From the NCBI RefSeq assembly GCF_008831285.2, contig NC_045139.1, positions 22,798,412 through 22,862,411 of the forward strand: a stretch of DNA of 64,000 nucleotides, given 5' to 3'. The notes beneath the pieces were generated by a model. It saw only the letters and a program-made list of their open reading frames with translations. It had not been told where the DNA came from and made no database searches. Below are positions 25,601-39,607 of this stretch, one piece after another. This stretch comes from Nymphaea colorata. Lineage: Eukaryota > Streptophyta > Magnoliopsida > Nymphaeales > Nymphaeaceae. The position numbers and the translations under genes were made by a program. The first letter of the stretch is position 1; every line of letters starts with the position of its first letter.

Positions 25601-28600
25601 CAAGGGCAATGATAGCATAAGGACACAATTGAAATTCAGCTGTTCCTCCCAGAAACTTCCTCTACGTTGGCATGAGACAGTATTCCCGATAATTGGCAAG
25701 TCAGCTGCTTGGCTATTGGAGTTCTCCTTCATTCGGTTGCTTGTTCTATGTTGCAGTAGCTGCGGTTGAGGTCTGCACTTGGTGTCGATACAAACATGCT
25801 GGCTCTAGAAGATGAGGTAAGGACAAGTGGGAAATACTCTGGGGCGGGTGCTCTAGGAACTTCTCTAACATCCAGGTCGTAGGAATGATTAGAGCAACCC
25901 TTATACCAGCTTAAGTCAGTCCATCCTTGTAGCATTTCCTTGGATGGGTAGCCTTTTGCCACCTATCTTGTCCTTAAGTTGGGATAACTGTAAAATTCAA
26001 CAAGGAGAGTATTTCGTCCAGCAATCTCAAAAGTGGAGAACTTCAGGATCTTTTCAGTCCTCGTAGCAAGGCTAATCTTATATTTTTTTTGTCAACCTCC
26101 TAGCATATTCTAGCAGCTGATTTGCGAGGATACATCCAATGGAGCAGTTCCCACCTTGTTCCAGCAGAAGTACGCTGAAGGAAATATTCTATCTCAGGTG
26201 AGCATGGACCTCCACCTGCCCTCCTAACAGCCTCCCAACAATCATTGTTCAAATCATTATCACTACCACACGTCCAGACTTGCAACCCAACCTGAATGCA
26301 TTGTAAAGAATGGACATCCCCACCATAAATCTGCAACTGTGGTGCCTGATGCAGTTGCTGTTCATCATCAGTTGACCCTCTGATTTCAAGGATGCATATT
26401 GGATTATTCTTCACAAGATAAAAAAACAAAGCTGTCTCCATCCTTTACAAGAAATTTGTAGCATTTTAACCTCATTCACCAATTACCATAGCAGCAGGTC
26501 CCCAAAAGCACATTCAAAACGTGACAGAAATTGGGAAGCGGCAATGCCTAACCCAAGAGCATTTTGATGACCATCACTTACAAGGAATCTATGTGCAAAT
26601 GAAACCTTTAAATAATTAACTCGTGGAATAATGCAATTTGAAGATTCAGCTGTAGATGGCGCTGCATCAACGAGGGCTCAAGAGTACTCTAGCTCATGTG
26701 GATGAATGGACACATCTACCTGTTGCCAGCAGAGGGTTATTAACTCTCAAAGTTTGTGCTCTTGACCTGTCTTTCAAATGTGGACCTAGCTCCTCCCAAT
26801 TGAAGCCGACCTGAACTTTGCATCTTATGGAAGGTACTAATGCCTGATCGATGGGGTTACTAAGGCTAGGGAAAGTTGTTTCAAATAGGGAGCCTCCAAA
26901 AGTCCTCACGAGGATCTCAAGGTGTAAGGTGTTAGTTTTCTTTTCAAGAGTATCCTCCCTTAAACAGCTGAAGTCAAAATCTTTAGGTAAAATCTTTAGT
27001 TCATCTTTGTGTTTCTTGATATTCGTCAGCAACCTTGCATGTAGATCTCAAAAGGTTGTTCCCATGCTTCTGAACCTGTCGGCCTTCTCCGATTCTCCTA
27101 GGCATGCTGTTGGTGAGAGCATATCTGACATGGAGTATGCCCTTTGCTGGAATCTAATTGCTGATCACCAAGGAAATAAGATCAACAATTATAATATGAA
27201 ATAGCAACACCTCAGATGTTTGTTCTCTTGAGCCTCCCTGCCTTCCTCGGCTCCCTCCCGTCTGGCCATAGTGGATAAAGTTGGTTGATGCCTGATGGTG
27301 CCCCTGCCAAAATAGGTGCTGTGAATGGGTGGCATGGGTGAAGCATTCGAGGCCCAAACAGATGGTCCATTTCCACTGCAATCTTCGCCACTGCCGTGGC
27401 ATCCTTGATCCACACCCATGGGGGTTGGCTTGGTTGCATCACCTGCCCACTCTCCCAATCGTGGTTATCCTCCTCTTGGTGTGTTGGGCCCTGAATGAAG
27501 TGCCGCTCAGTTTCTAGCCTCCTGCCTCGACGTTGCAGCCAACATCCACCTCAATTGGATTGTATCAAGGTCGTTTGGTGTATCCATGGAGATTTCTACA
27601 ACATACCCTGTTTCGTTGATGCTATTGGCATGATGATGATATAATCCTTGAGCGATGGAAGGATCGTGTGTCTGTCGCTAATGTTGCAGAAGGGTTTCAG
27701 TTTGAAGGCCACCATCGATTGTAGATGGGAAGATCTCATTAGACTTGCATTATGTGTTATTAACCTAGTTGACACAACAGGCTCAAGTCCTTGGACCCTG
27801 CCTTGCACGCACTGGGCCTTTGACCTGAATTCTAGTGCAACCTTTTGAGGAGCGTTTAGTGCCATCTTGTAAGTATGAGTGTCTTCCACTGAAGATGTAG
27901 AAATGTCTACAAGACCTCTTCCCCATTTATGACCATGATGGATGATTGCCGTCTTAGATCGGAATGGGAGTGGAAAGGGTTAAAACTCACCTCCAACTCG
28001 ACGACATGACCGATCGTCCTCTATGGCAGGACTCGATGTGGGAGAACGTCTTCAACCTCTTGAACTACATGACATTTTCTTCTAATATTGCCCGTGAGCA
28101 GGGTTTTTGACCCAGCGCCTGGAGCATCTTCTTTAGGTTCGCCATCTGAAGTTTCTGAATCGATACTCAATTGTGCATGAAATTCTCTGTTTGAAAGAGC
28201 AACCTTGGTTAGATCCTTACCTAGAAACTCTTCCCGCATCCGCCTGTATTATGCTATCATAGTCTCCCACATCTCATTTACGGTATCTCTTGTTTGGTCA
28301 ATCCTTGCAACGAAAGTCTCCATCTTCTCTGATCGACCCGACTTTGATTCCAATGTGAGCCCCCTGCGAACTGACGAACCTTTTACAAGAGAAAACCCTT
28401 AGATCACACACACACACACACACACCCTCCCAGATCAAAGCTTCTTCCTCCAAAGGTAAGACACTCTCAAAGCTGCGATGCTTCCTCCATTCTGGCCATC
28501 GACCCTATTTATGGATGTTTGAGGTCAGTCCAATGGACCCGACCCACCACCCCGTACCCGATATCTAACAGAATGATGATTGTTGATGTTACAGTTTGTC

Positions 28601-31600
28601 ATTTTCCTGGGGAGTTTCTATTATTTGTTTTATCTTTTTATTTTTGCGAATAGAGTTGGTTGAGAAGGTCTCATGTGTATGTCAGTAAAGTCAAATGCTT
28701 GTGATAATCCTGTATGTGTAGGGTTAATCTTGTTTTAAAACAAAGAGCATCCATGCTTGTCACATATAATTTTTGGTGCAGGTTCATAGGCATTGGCATT
28801 ATCCACACATCTCATTCTGTCCCAATTATGCGATTGAACAACCAAACAATGACTCTCTGATATTAGAAATTAAAACTGAAATATTTCTAACATCTCAACT
28901 GGTGTTTTTATGGGATTGTGAACCTTATTTAACAGAAAACAAAAGGAACATATGGTTGTGGTGCATGGAGTGCTTTGCTAGGCATATCTCATTTAGATTA
29001 AAGAACAAGGAACTGTTGTCAGAGAAACTATTTCTCCAGTTTGTTCTGTTTTTTTCCATCTGCTGTACTCCTGATTCTCATTCTGCATCGAGGTGAACAA
29101 AGTGGGACACCATTTTGATTATTTATGATTAACTTCTTCTATTGTGTGCCTTCGATGATTACTAAGTTGCCTATCTGGCTAAAAAATTTATTAAAATGGA
29201 CACTGGTATACAGGATCAAAATATTGCCTTCTAGTTTAAACATTTTCCTAACAAAGGATTATGTTTTATTTCTATGTTTTGTGAAATTTATTGGTATATA
29301 CATTCTAATGACCATAATAGGTTTCTGCCTTCTGGATGAATATACATGTGAAATTATATTTGACATAAAAGATTTAGAGGCGAGAAGTAACCCAAGAAGC
29401 AAAAACTCAAAATGTAATGTCCTAAAAGGTTTTAAAATTGACCCTCTTTAATGTCCTATGAAGACTATACTGAAAGGATACAAATGGACTAAGATGGCTC
29501 TAATGTAAAGGTACAAGACTTTTAAACTATCACACATGCAGATTGCTTTGATCATGCCCTTCAAGGAAATTAACCCAATATTTTCACTTCTTTGTCACTC
29601 AAGATGATGAAATAAGGCCATATTAGATTCGAAGTAGAAATCAATAAGTTTGTTGGATGTGGTTCAGGGAATACATTAGCCCCTTGTTTATGTGAATCTA
29701 TGTTGCATGAAAATTGGCAAGTGTTTCTATACTGGAGCCCCTATAAAGACTTGGATGAAGTTTGGAATTTTAGAGGACTTACAGTGGCAAACAAGGACAT
29801 GCAAAACTCTTGGAATTAAACTTAGTTCCAACTGACTGAAAGCTCTATACAAGAAATGGGATTCCACCCTTATAGACATAGAAAACAGTCTTTTGTCTTC
29901 CAGCTTTTTCTGGATGAATAACCATGAAAAGGTTGGACCAGCCATAGTCACGTGGGTACTGCTGTCCAGGCACTATACCCATATCGGTTGGTACGACACT
30001 GGTATGGGTACCTTGGACATGGGTTGGTTACGGGTCAAGGTGTATCGGTCTTGGTGAACATGCCTGTCCATTTAAAGACTTGGTAAAAAATTGACCGATC
30101 ATTTTTCTATGTGAAATTTAGGGCTTGTGTTTTTTTCTTTATTTGTATATACCCAATTAAAACATAGAGTGCTTGACAATTCTATATTCTTTTGTAGATA
30201 TTCTTCTCGAACAAAGTGAGTCCATTTCGATGTGTTTGGTTCTTTCATGAAATGTATGATTACTAGCAATGTAGATTGCACTTTTGTTGTCACAACATAA
30301 ACCAGTGGATTTTTCAATGTGAATCCCCTGTATCTTTTAACAAACTGTTCAACCACACAATCTTCATAGTTGTAGTAGCCATAGCTCGATATTCTGTTTC
30401 AGTAGAGGATAGTGCAACTTTATTTTGTTTCTTGCATCGCCATGAGATCATTGATTTACCTAAAAACACACAAAAACCGGTGGTGGAGTGTCTATTATTC
30501 GAGTCTACCCCAATTGGCATCTGTATAGTGTATATACAATCATATTAATGAAAACGTGACTGTAACAGTCACAAATACAGCATATAACAGAAATAGGCAC
30601 TAAGGCCAAGTGAAAAATAGAATCCTTTATTCAAGAGAACATAGAATGGCTGTAGAACACAACATAAAACTGTACAATGAATAGTATGTCAATATATACA
30701 AGAGAGAGGGCTGAACTAGCTGTTGGGACTAGTTCCAACGGCTCATAAAAGAGCCGTTGGAACTAGCCAACGGCCTGAACAGAAACAGAAAAAAAAAACA
30801 AAACAAAAAAGAAAATGAAAAATGTTAAAACCTAACTATGAAAACATCTAAGTCCTCCTAAATACAAATATTAACCTATATATTCATATATGTAATATAC
30901 ATATATAAACATAGTCAATATCTATTATACATATGCTCTATTTCTTAACAATTAACTCTATTTCTTAACAATTAAATGATGAGAAAAAGGATAAGAACAA
31001 CCCTTTATTTGTGGTATTTTTGATGTATCTAATGATCCACATAATTGCTCCCATATTCATAGATGTTGGTCCCTTTTGAAACTTACTTGCTATTGAACAA
31101 CATAAGCTATGTCAGGACTAGTAATAATCAGATAGGTCAAAATGCTTCAACCAGCTGTTGATATGGGGTAGGGTGCTCCAATGGTTCTCCATGACATGAT
31201 TTCATGTTACTTCCCAGAGCTTTGGGTGTCTCAACAATGGTCATTTGTTAGTCCAGATATGTCTATCAAATCATATGCAATTTTATTTGTGAAAATAAAT
31301 AACCTCTTTTGTTATATGCAATTTCAATACCAAAAAAAAAAGTAAGAAACCCCAAGTTAGTTATTTCGAACTGATTTTTCAAAAAACATTTGACATGCTT
31401 AATGCTCTGATTATCACTTTTAGTAATAATCATATCATCAACATACAATAGTGATATATAATATTTTTTTAATAAACATAGTTGTATCAGAATAGCAAGA
31501 TCTGAACCCTTGATCAAGCATTATCTTACTGAATCTATCATCCTTAGGAGCTTGCTTTAGGCCATACAAGTTTTTATGAGGTGAAAGACCTTACCTTTAT

Positions 31601-34600
31601 GTATTTCATAACCAGGTGGAGCATGTTGAAATCAGAAAGTTTATTTTAAGTGTAGTAGTTTTTTTATTATTTAAAAGTTGGAGTCTTCTTTTGTCTTTTT
31701 ACAACTTTATGAGTCTCCCTTATGTAACAACCCTAGACGTGCCCTAATCTCTCTTTAAGTAGAGACTAGGTCAGGATAATAGAAGTGAAGTCTTTTCCAT
31801 CTCTCCCTCTCCCTTTCTCTTTGTCTCTCTCTCTCTCTCTTTTTTTCTTCCATCGTGTAACATGGTATCAGAGCCTCGTCTCCCTGGACCTGTCTGACTT
31901 CAGCTGCAGGTCGTCTTCCCCTCTCCTTCCTTCCTCCTCTCTTCCTCTTCATCTCTATTATTCTGTCCAGATCTGCCGTGGGTAACAGTTTGCCCTAAGG
32001 GGCTGTATCGTATGGGAGATCAGGGATCTGATCACTGCCAAGACATGATCAGTAGTGAAGGTCCGAAGATCGTTGGAGATATGAAGACACATTTTTCAAA
32101 GTTGTGGGTGATGGTTGCAGTCAAAGGCAGCCATTGCAGTAAAAGGCAGACTATTTTTTGAATGATCTCGTGGTTAATGGATGACTGATTTGTATTCTTC
32201 AGAAGTTTACGCTATGGATACTAGGGTTTGATGTTCTCTACCTCTAATAATTATTTATGTTATATAATTATGAAGTTGAAGGCATGTCGTGGTTGAAGGT
32301 ATGTAGTCTGGTAAAGTCTGCATGAAGAATGTCTGCACGTTTGCTGTTTTTTCTTTGAAACTCTGTTAGCTTCCACAATGAACGACAGCTTACTGCTACA
32401 TAATACAGTCAATAGTAACAGTCAATAGGCAGATTGGTGAAGGAGGCTTGTGTTGTTTGATGTTTTGTTTGTTGAAGTCTTTGTGAAGAAGGGCAAGATT
32501 ATTTTCTTAGGGTTATTGATGTGCATGTGACATTGCTAATGTCTACTTTGTTTATCAGCTCCTTTGCATGACTGACTGATTATAAATATGACTGATTTTT
32601 GTGCCCAAGCTGTTGCACAATTTTATCGTGGTATTCTTGTTCTCTATTCTTGTGGTTCATTATGGCTGAAAGCAACAAACCAGAGGGTGGCAATGATCAT
32701 AAAGGAACTGGAAATCCCTTCTCCTATGGATCTACTGTTAAGTTAGATGGACACAACTATGAACTGTGGTCGAGGTCCTTTATGTTGTCAGTTAAAGGAC
32801 ATCGAAAGAGGCACATAATTGAAGAGGATGAATCTATTGACAAGTCAGGGAAGCACATGACCTGGGAAGAGAATGACGGCATAGTTATGTCTTGGATTAT
32901 GAATAGCGTCCAACCACAAATTGCTTCTACTATTACTTACTATACTACTGCTAAGGAGATGTGGGAATTCGTTAGGCAGACATATCCACAAGATAAAAAT
33001 GTAAGTAAAATCCTTCAAGTTGAAGAAGAATTGCACAATCTCCGACAGAAAAATCAAGATCTATCACAATACTTTGCAACAGTTAAAGCTACCTATGAGC
33101 GACTGAAATTCCTGCGCCCTCCATGCAAATCTTGTTATAAGTCTCACTTTGAACCTACCATGGTTGCAAAGCTTCTTGCTGGTCTCTCTCTTGAGTATGT
33201 CGCTGCCAAAGATTAGATGCTCACTGGGAGTGAAATTCCTGATCTCTCTGATGCATACAACAGACTTAGCCGTCTGGTTATTAGCTTGTCACAACCAGCT
33301 AGTGTGATGCCAGCTTCTGCCCTTGCTGTGGGGGGTGGTCGTGGTCAGGGCACCACCTATAGTGCCAGAGGAAGAGGTATAGGTCGTGGAACTGGTGGTC
33401 GTGGGAGGTTCCAATGCACTTATTGTGGAAAGATGGGACACTTGGAGGATCGTTGTTGGGATAAACATGGTCGCCCATCCTCTATGTCACAGGGGAGACG
33501 TATGGTTACCAAACAGGGCAAGAGTCTTACTCATCCTCCTCTGGGCTCTGCACAGGTTGCCACTCCTACTGTGGATGACCCGTCATCTAGCACAGTATCA
33601 GAGACAGTTACAGTTAGCATTGACAGATCTGAGTATGAGCAGTTTTTGGCACACAAAGCCTCATAGGCTTCAGCTTCCACAACTTTGATTGATCAAGCCT
33701 TCTCAACGGATACGTCCACGTTTGATCCAAGTATCTCTTGGATTATTGATTCAGGAGCATCGAGACATTTTTGCAGTAGACCTGGTTCTTTTACTATTTT
33801 ATATAGATTCTCTCAGCTGTCAAAATTGCAGATGGTAGAATGTCACCCATATTGGGTTATGAAGATGTGAAGCTTTCTCAGTCCATGACTATTCCACATG
33901 TTTTATATGCTCCTGAATTTCCATCTCATTTGTTCCGTCAAACAGTTGACTACTGATTTACACTATCGCATTATTTTTTACCTTGGTTCATGCTCATTTC
34001 AGGACTTACAAACTGGGAAGACAATTGGTGGTGGCTATGAGAAAGGGGGCGTTTACATCCTGTCGGCTCCTATGGGTCTTGCTGCTACCTCCTCTACATC
34101 AGAGTCTACATTCTTCCAGTGGCATCTCAGGCTTGGTCATCCTTCAGCGCCCAAGCTCGTTCTATCTTACCTAATTTCTCAGTCCCAGATTCTTTTTAGT
34201 GTGAGGCTTGTCAACATGGCAAGCACACTCGTAATAGTTTTCCTTCAAGTCTTAGTCCTTCGAGTCAAGAGTTGTTTGATCTTCTCCATGTTGATGTGTG
34301 GGGGCGTACCAGTTGCTAGCCGAGTTAAGTTTAGGTATTTTTTGTTCATTGTTGATGATTGCTCTCGAGTCAGTTGGGTATTCCTTTTGAGGGAAAGGTC
34401 TGAAGCAATTTGTATTCTCAAAAACTTGATTATTGAAATAAAGACTCAGTTTGATTCTGTTGTTAAGTGTATTAGCACTGATAATGCTCTCGAGTTCAAA
34501 TCATCTATCTTAATGACCTTTTATGCTGAAAATGGTATCTCTCCCCAATTTACATGCCCTCATACTTCACAACAAAATGAAGTTGTGGAACGAAAACATA

Positions 34601-37600
34601 GGCAACTTCTAACTGTTCCTCGTACCCTAATGCTTCATAATCATGTACCTGCATACTTGTGGGGTGATGCCATACTCATGACTTGTTACCTGACAAATTG
34701 TTTACCTTCATCCTCCATTGAGAGCAAAGTATCTATTAAACTTGTTTATCCCAATCGAAGCTTATTTCTTGTTGCACCTAAAGTTTTTGGGTGTACTTGT
34801 TTTGTTCATATTCTTGGTCCTAAGCGTGATAAACTTTTTTCTCAAGCCATTAAATGTGTGTTCATTGGTTATCCTAGAAACCAAAAAGGATACAAGTGCT
34901 TTGACCCTGTAACTCAAAAAGAGTATATCAATGCGGATGTCACTTTTTTCGAGTCTCAGTCCTATTTTAGTCCTACTTCAGTATCGTCTGAGATGCCATG
35001 TCCTATTCCTCTACCTATTCCTCTGGTCATGTTGCAGTCTCTTCCCTCACCATTTCCTTCTCCTATTTCGACTATGAATAGGTTCCAGGACTCTCCATTG
35101 GTCTTCACTCGGTGGCAGGATCCTTCTCATAGTCAACCATCAAACTCTCTTCAGGATGTGAGCTCCACTGAAGTAAGTATACCTGATGGTGATCTTTCAC
35201 AGGACTTGCTTATAGCCATGTGCAAAGGCAAGAGACAGTGTACCATGTATCTTATCTCTCACTTTGTTTCCATTGACCATCTTGATGACAACTTACAATA
35301 GTTTCTTAAGGCTATGTCAGTCCATACTGTCCCAACTGGTCATCAACAAGCATTACTAGACTGTAAATGGCAGAAAGCTATGCAAGATGAGATGGATGCT
35401 CTTGTACAACGTGATACCTGAGAATTGGTTGATCCACCTGAAAATTGTGACATTGTTAGCTCCAAATAGGTATTTACGGTCAAGTATCATTTAGATGGGT
35501 CAGTAGAGCGATACAAGGCTTGATTAGTGGCTAAGGGTTACACTCAGACATACGGCGTTGATTTTTTTGAGACGTTCTCTCCTGTGGCCAGGTTGGGCAC
35601 TATTCGCCTCATTATTTCTGTTGCGGTACACTCTGATTGACCTATGTATCAGCTTGATGTGAAGAATGTCTTTCTTTATGGTGATCTTGAGGAGACTGTA
35701 TATATGCAGCAACCGCCAGGGTTCGAGCGATAGGGAGAGTGTACTAAAGTGTGTCGTCTGAAGAAGGCTATTTATGGACTCAAACAAAGTCCCAGGGCGT
35801 GGTTTCACATATTATCAGAGGTGGTTTCACAATGTGGATTTGAAAAATCTCCTTTGGATCATTCTCTATTCATCAAGAAGACCTCCAAAGGTATAGTTGT
35901 TATGGTAGTATATGTTGATGACATTATCTTGACAGGTGATTGTGATTAAGAAATCTCAACTACAAAGGCTTTCCTTCAAAAGCATTTTGTCACGAAAGAT
36001 CTTGGTCACTTACGATATTTTCTTGGGACTGAGGTTGCGCAGAACAAAGAAGGTGTAATATTGTCTCATAAAAAGTATGTCCTTGACCTACTCCAAGATA
36101 CAGGGATGTTAGGGACCAAGCCAGCTAATCTCCCTATGAATCCACGTCTTCATCTTCATGATAATCAATCGGATCGAGTAGATTCACGATCTTATAGGTC
36201 TCTCATTGGCAAACTTCTTTATGTTACTATAACAAGACCAAACATTAGCTTTGCTATTGGGAAATTAAGTTAGTTTATGGAAAAACCTAGAAGAGTCCAC
36301 TGGGATACTGCATTGATGGTGTTGAAATACGTAAAGTCGTCCTTGGGCAGAGGCGTCTTCTTTAAGAAAGGTGAATCTCTAGAAGTTGTAGCTTACAGTA
36401 ATGCTGATTATGCAGGGTTTGTTGATGATCGAAAATCCACCACTGGCTTCTGTATCTTTGTTGGGGCAATCTCATATCATGGAGAAGTAGGAAACAAAAT
36501 GTAGTCTCTAGATCCAGTGCGGAATCTGAATGTAGAGCAATGACTCAAAGTCTCAAACAACTACTGAGATGACGTGGGTTAAATCTGTGCTAACAAATAT
36601 GAATATTCATGTTCCTTTTCCTATGAAAATGTACTGCGATAACAAGGCTGCTACTTATATTGCAAATAACCCAGTATTTCATGAAAGAACTAAGCGCATA
36701 GAGGTGGATTGTCCTTATGTTCGGGATCTTATAAAAGAAGGTGTGGTGTCTATGGTTCATGTAGCTTCTGAAGATCAGGCCGCAGATATGTTTACCAAGG
36801 CTCTTCCAATTGGTGATTTCTCTATTGTCATTATGTTCGGGATCTTATAAAAGAAGGTGTGGTGTCTATGGTTCATGTAGCTTCTGAAGATCAGGCCGCA
36901 GATATGTTTACCAAGGCTCTTCCAATTGGTGATTTCTCTAGATGTTGTGACAATCTGAGCATGGTTGATATCTATGCTCCAGCTTGAGGGGGAGTGTTGA
37001 AATCATAAAGTTTATTTTAAGTGTAGTAGTTTTTTTATTATTTAAAAGTTGGAGTCTTCTTTTGTCTTTTTACAACTTTATGAGTCTCCCTTATGTAACA
37101 GCTCTAGACGTGCCCTAATCTCTCTTTAAGTAGAGACTAGGTCACGATAATAGAAGTGAAGTCTTTTCGGTCTCTCTCTCTCTCTCTCTCTTTCTTTTTC
37201 TTCCATCGTGTAACAAAGCATTTATCTAGACTTCCTCATTGAGATTACCAATAAGAAATGCATTCTTGATATCCATATGAAAAATAGGCCAACTTTTAAT
37301 AGATGCAACTGTAATTGACGTTCTAACAAAAGTCATTCTAGCAATAGGTACAAAGGCTTTCTTATAGTCTATACCATACTCCTGGGTATATCATTTGGTC
37401 ACTAATCTAGCTTTATATTTTTCAAGCATAGCCACAAATATCATTCTCGGGTTTTTATTGGCAACATTTTTCTTGGGTATCTATTGGCAATTTTTTTTTG
37501 GAAAATGTCAGTTTTTTTAAAAAATAATAAATCAAAATGTTCGGTAAAGATACAAGAAATGAAAAACTAGTAAGTATTGTATTTCATTTAGGAGGTCATG

Positions 37601-39538
37601 TTAAATACTTAAAACAAGAGGAAATAAAACAATGAAACACAAGTTGAAAAAAATAAAAACAGAAAATGAAATAAAAATAAATGAAAAAATTGTGAAAAAA
37701 TCACGATCAGTTCATTTTTAACGTTTTTTTTTCAATATACTGCAATATTTTCCTGTTTTTATCGTTTTCTTTCTTTTTTTGGTTAATATCATGATATATT
37801 CAAAAATATCATGATATTTGTGGCTATGCTTTCAAGTGATCCATCACTTCTGCTTTTGCCTTTGTAGACCCATCTACAACCTATAGTCTCTTTTCCTTTG
37901 GGTTATCTTGTTATTTTCTAGGTCCTACATCTTTCAAAGGCATCAAGTGCAGCTTTCATAACATTAACACAATGAGGTTGGCTTTGAGCTTCCGCAAATG
38001 AAGTTGGTTTTTCATAGGTAGCTAAAAGACAAGAACGTATGCTTGGGAGAAAAGGTTTCATAGGAAACAAATCTTTGTGGTTGTCTTGTAGTTCTATTAG
38101 ATCTTCTAAGAACAGGTTGCATTTCTTTATTATTTGGCTCAATAGGTTGATTTCTTTTCCTATAGGTAAGAATTACCCTAGTTGGCTCATTTTCATATGA
38201 AACATCTTCCTGTTTGCATGCAATACTATTGTCACTGTTAAAGCATGTATCATCATCGTGACTACCTTCAGAACATTCACCTTCAGCGATCAACTAAAAA
38301 GGAAAAATGTAATCATCAAGACTTGGTTTGCTTTTTCTGAAAAGCCTTTTCGTCTTCAATAAAATAATATTTCTTGTTACATATACTTTTTTCTTTTAAG
38401 ATCATCATATCTAATACGCTATTTGAGTTTCGGAATACCCAATAAAAACACATTTAATTGCTTTGGATGAGAGCATATCATTTTTATTGTTTACAATAAC
38501 ATTTACATCCAAAAACTTTTAGTTGATTATAGTTAGGTTTTAAATTATGAAGCTTTTGAAAAGGACAAATATTATTCGAAATTCTAGGGGGCATTCTATT
38601 TATCAACTATATGGAAGTGAGAGCTGCTTCAGCCAAAATGTCTTGCAGTTTCAATTATATGTCTATGTTTTCTTTCAGCAGTCCTATTTTGTGGAGGGTC
38701 TTTAGAGCATGATATTTGGTGAACGATGCCATTTTCTTTCGAAAAACACATTAAATCATTTGATTGATGCTCTCTGTCACATGGGTGCGGGTTGCATGTG
38801 TTCGTACGGGTGCGGATGCAGCAATTTTTCAAAAAAAAAAAAAAAAAAGGTGCAGGTGCGGTAAGGATTTATACGTATGTGTGTGTGACTGTGTGTATAT
38901 GCATATAAATCATTTCTTAGATAGTTATTTAACTGTTTAGTAGCAGTACACCATAACAACGGGCACCAGCGACCAAAAGATAACTCCCAACATAAGAAGA
39001 AAAAACAGCAGCTGAACTTCAATAATAAATTCACCTAACAGCTTGTGAGCAAGAACTTCCAGCAGCTTGGAAGACCTCCGCAAGGCTTCTATAGCTTGGA
39101 GATAGCTTGGAGAAGCAAGAGAGGATCAGATCGAACAGAGCTCCTAGCTTTAATACCATGTCAACTATAGTATAGTCACAAAGACAATCTTCTAACACTC
39201 AAGTATATTGAGGCCAACAAATCAGAATGAAACCTGAATATTATTCATACAAAGTAGTCGTACAGGACTGGCTTCAAAATCCATAACCATAACTTAGAAT
39301 GGTACAATATTTATTATTTATAGTGAGAAATAGACAAGAGAGAAAGAGAGAGAAGCTAGCTATTGGGCTGAGTTCCAATCTGTTGGAACTCCCATCAGCT
39401 AATAAAAAAACAGCAAAGACAGAAAAATAGAAATATTACAAAAATACAAAACATATTTCAGTTCTACGTACATAATATATTGATAATTATATATGTATTC
39501 ATACGACCACTTAAATACAGTTATGCATGTCGAAACAT

Positions 39539-39607
<69 letters not shown>

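Larger units (their letters stand above)
25257..28570 (-). mobile_element. Non-autonomous LTR retrotransposon, 3.3 kb (minus), in intron 6
   Basis: Direct repeats 25257-25474 and 28354-28570 are diverged LTRs of about 217 bp. Read on the minus strand each starts TGTTAGATATC, has CATAAATAGGG or a close variant, and ends in GGGGCT. The 3' LTR is preceded by a polypurine tract (AAGGGGGGGGAGTA), and the 5' LTR is followed by TTGGAATCAAAGTC, a weak initiator-tRNA primer site. The 2.9 kb interior is too short for pol and shows only gag-like fragments. Flanks GTATG and GAATG could be an imperfect TSD. It lies antisense to TrpRS. Confidence 0.8.
31624..37215 (+). mobile_element. Copia II, complete Ty1/copia retrotransposon (5.6 kb)
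   Basis: LTRs 31624-31862 and 36995-37215 both start TGTTGAAATCA and end CATCGTGTAACA. The primer-binding site TGGTATCAGAGCC follows at once (31863). The polypurine tract CTTGAGGGGGAG precedes the 3' LTR. Domain order GAG, protease, integrase, RT, RNase H is that of Ty1/copia. Flanks GAGCA (31619-31623) and AAGCA (37216-37220) are a TSD with one mismatch. LTRs differ by about six substitutions plus a CT-tract length change, so the insertion is fairly young. It sits in the RT region of copia I, in the same sense as TrpRS. Confidence 0.95.
30099..38832 (-). pseudogene. Copia I polyprotein remnants (integrase, RT, RNase H)
   Basis: Seen on the minus strand: an integrase end with [20 protein letters not shown] and [12 protein letters not shown] (catalytic Glu region); an [13 protein letters not shown] linker; RT with a [10 protein letters not shown]-like motif (a stop replaces the Gly), NAFL and YVDDMIITK (the YVDD active site, near 31440); and RNase H with a [16 protein letters not shown] segment and STETEYRAM. 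Frameshifts and stops are frequent and four insertions interrupt it, so it cannot be expressed as one protein. It is antisense to TrpRS. Confidence 0.82.

Noticed and set aside
31863-31876. tRNA-like sequence
   Set aside because: It is the complement of the initiator tRNA 3' end used as a primer site, not a tRNA gene. No cloverleaf was seen here or at the similar 39147 site.
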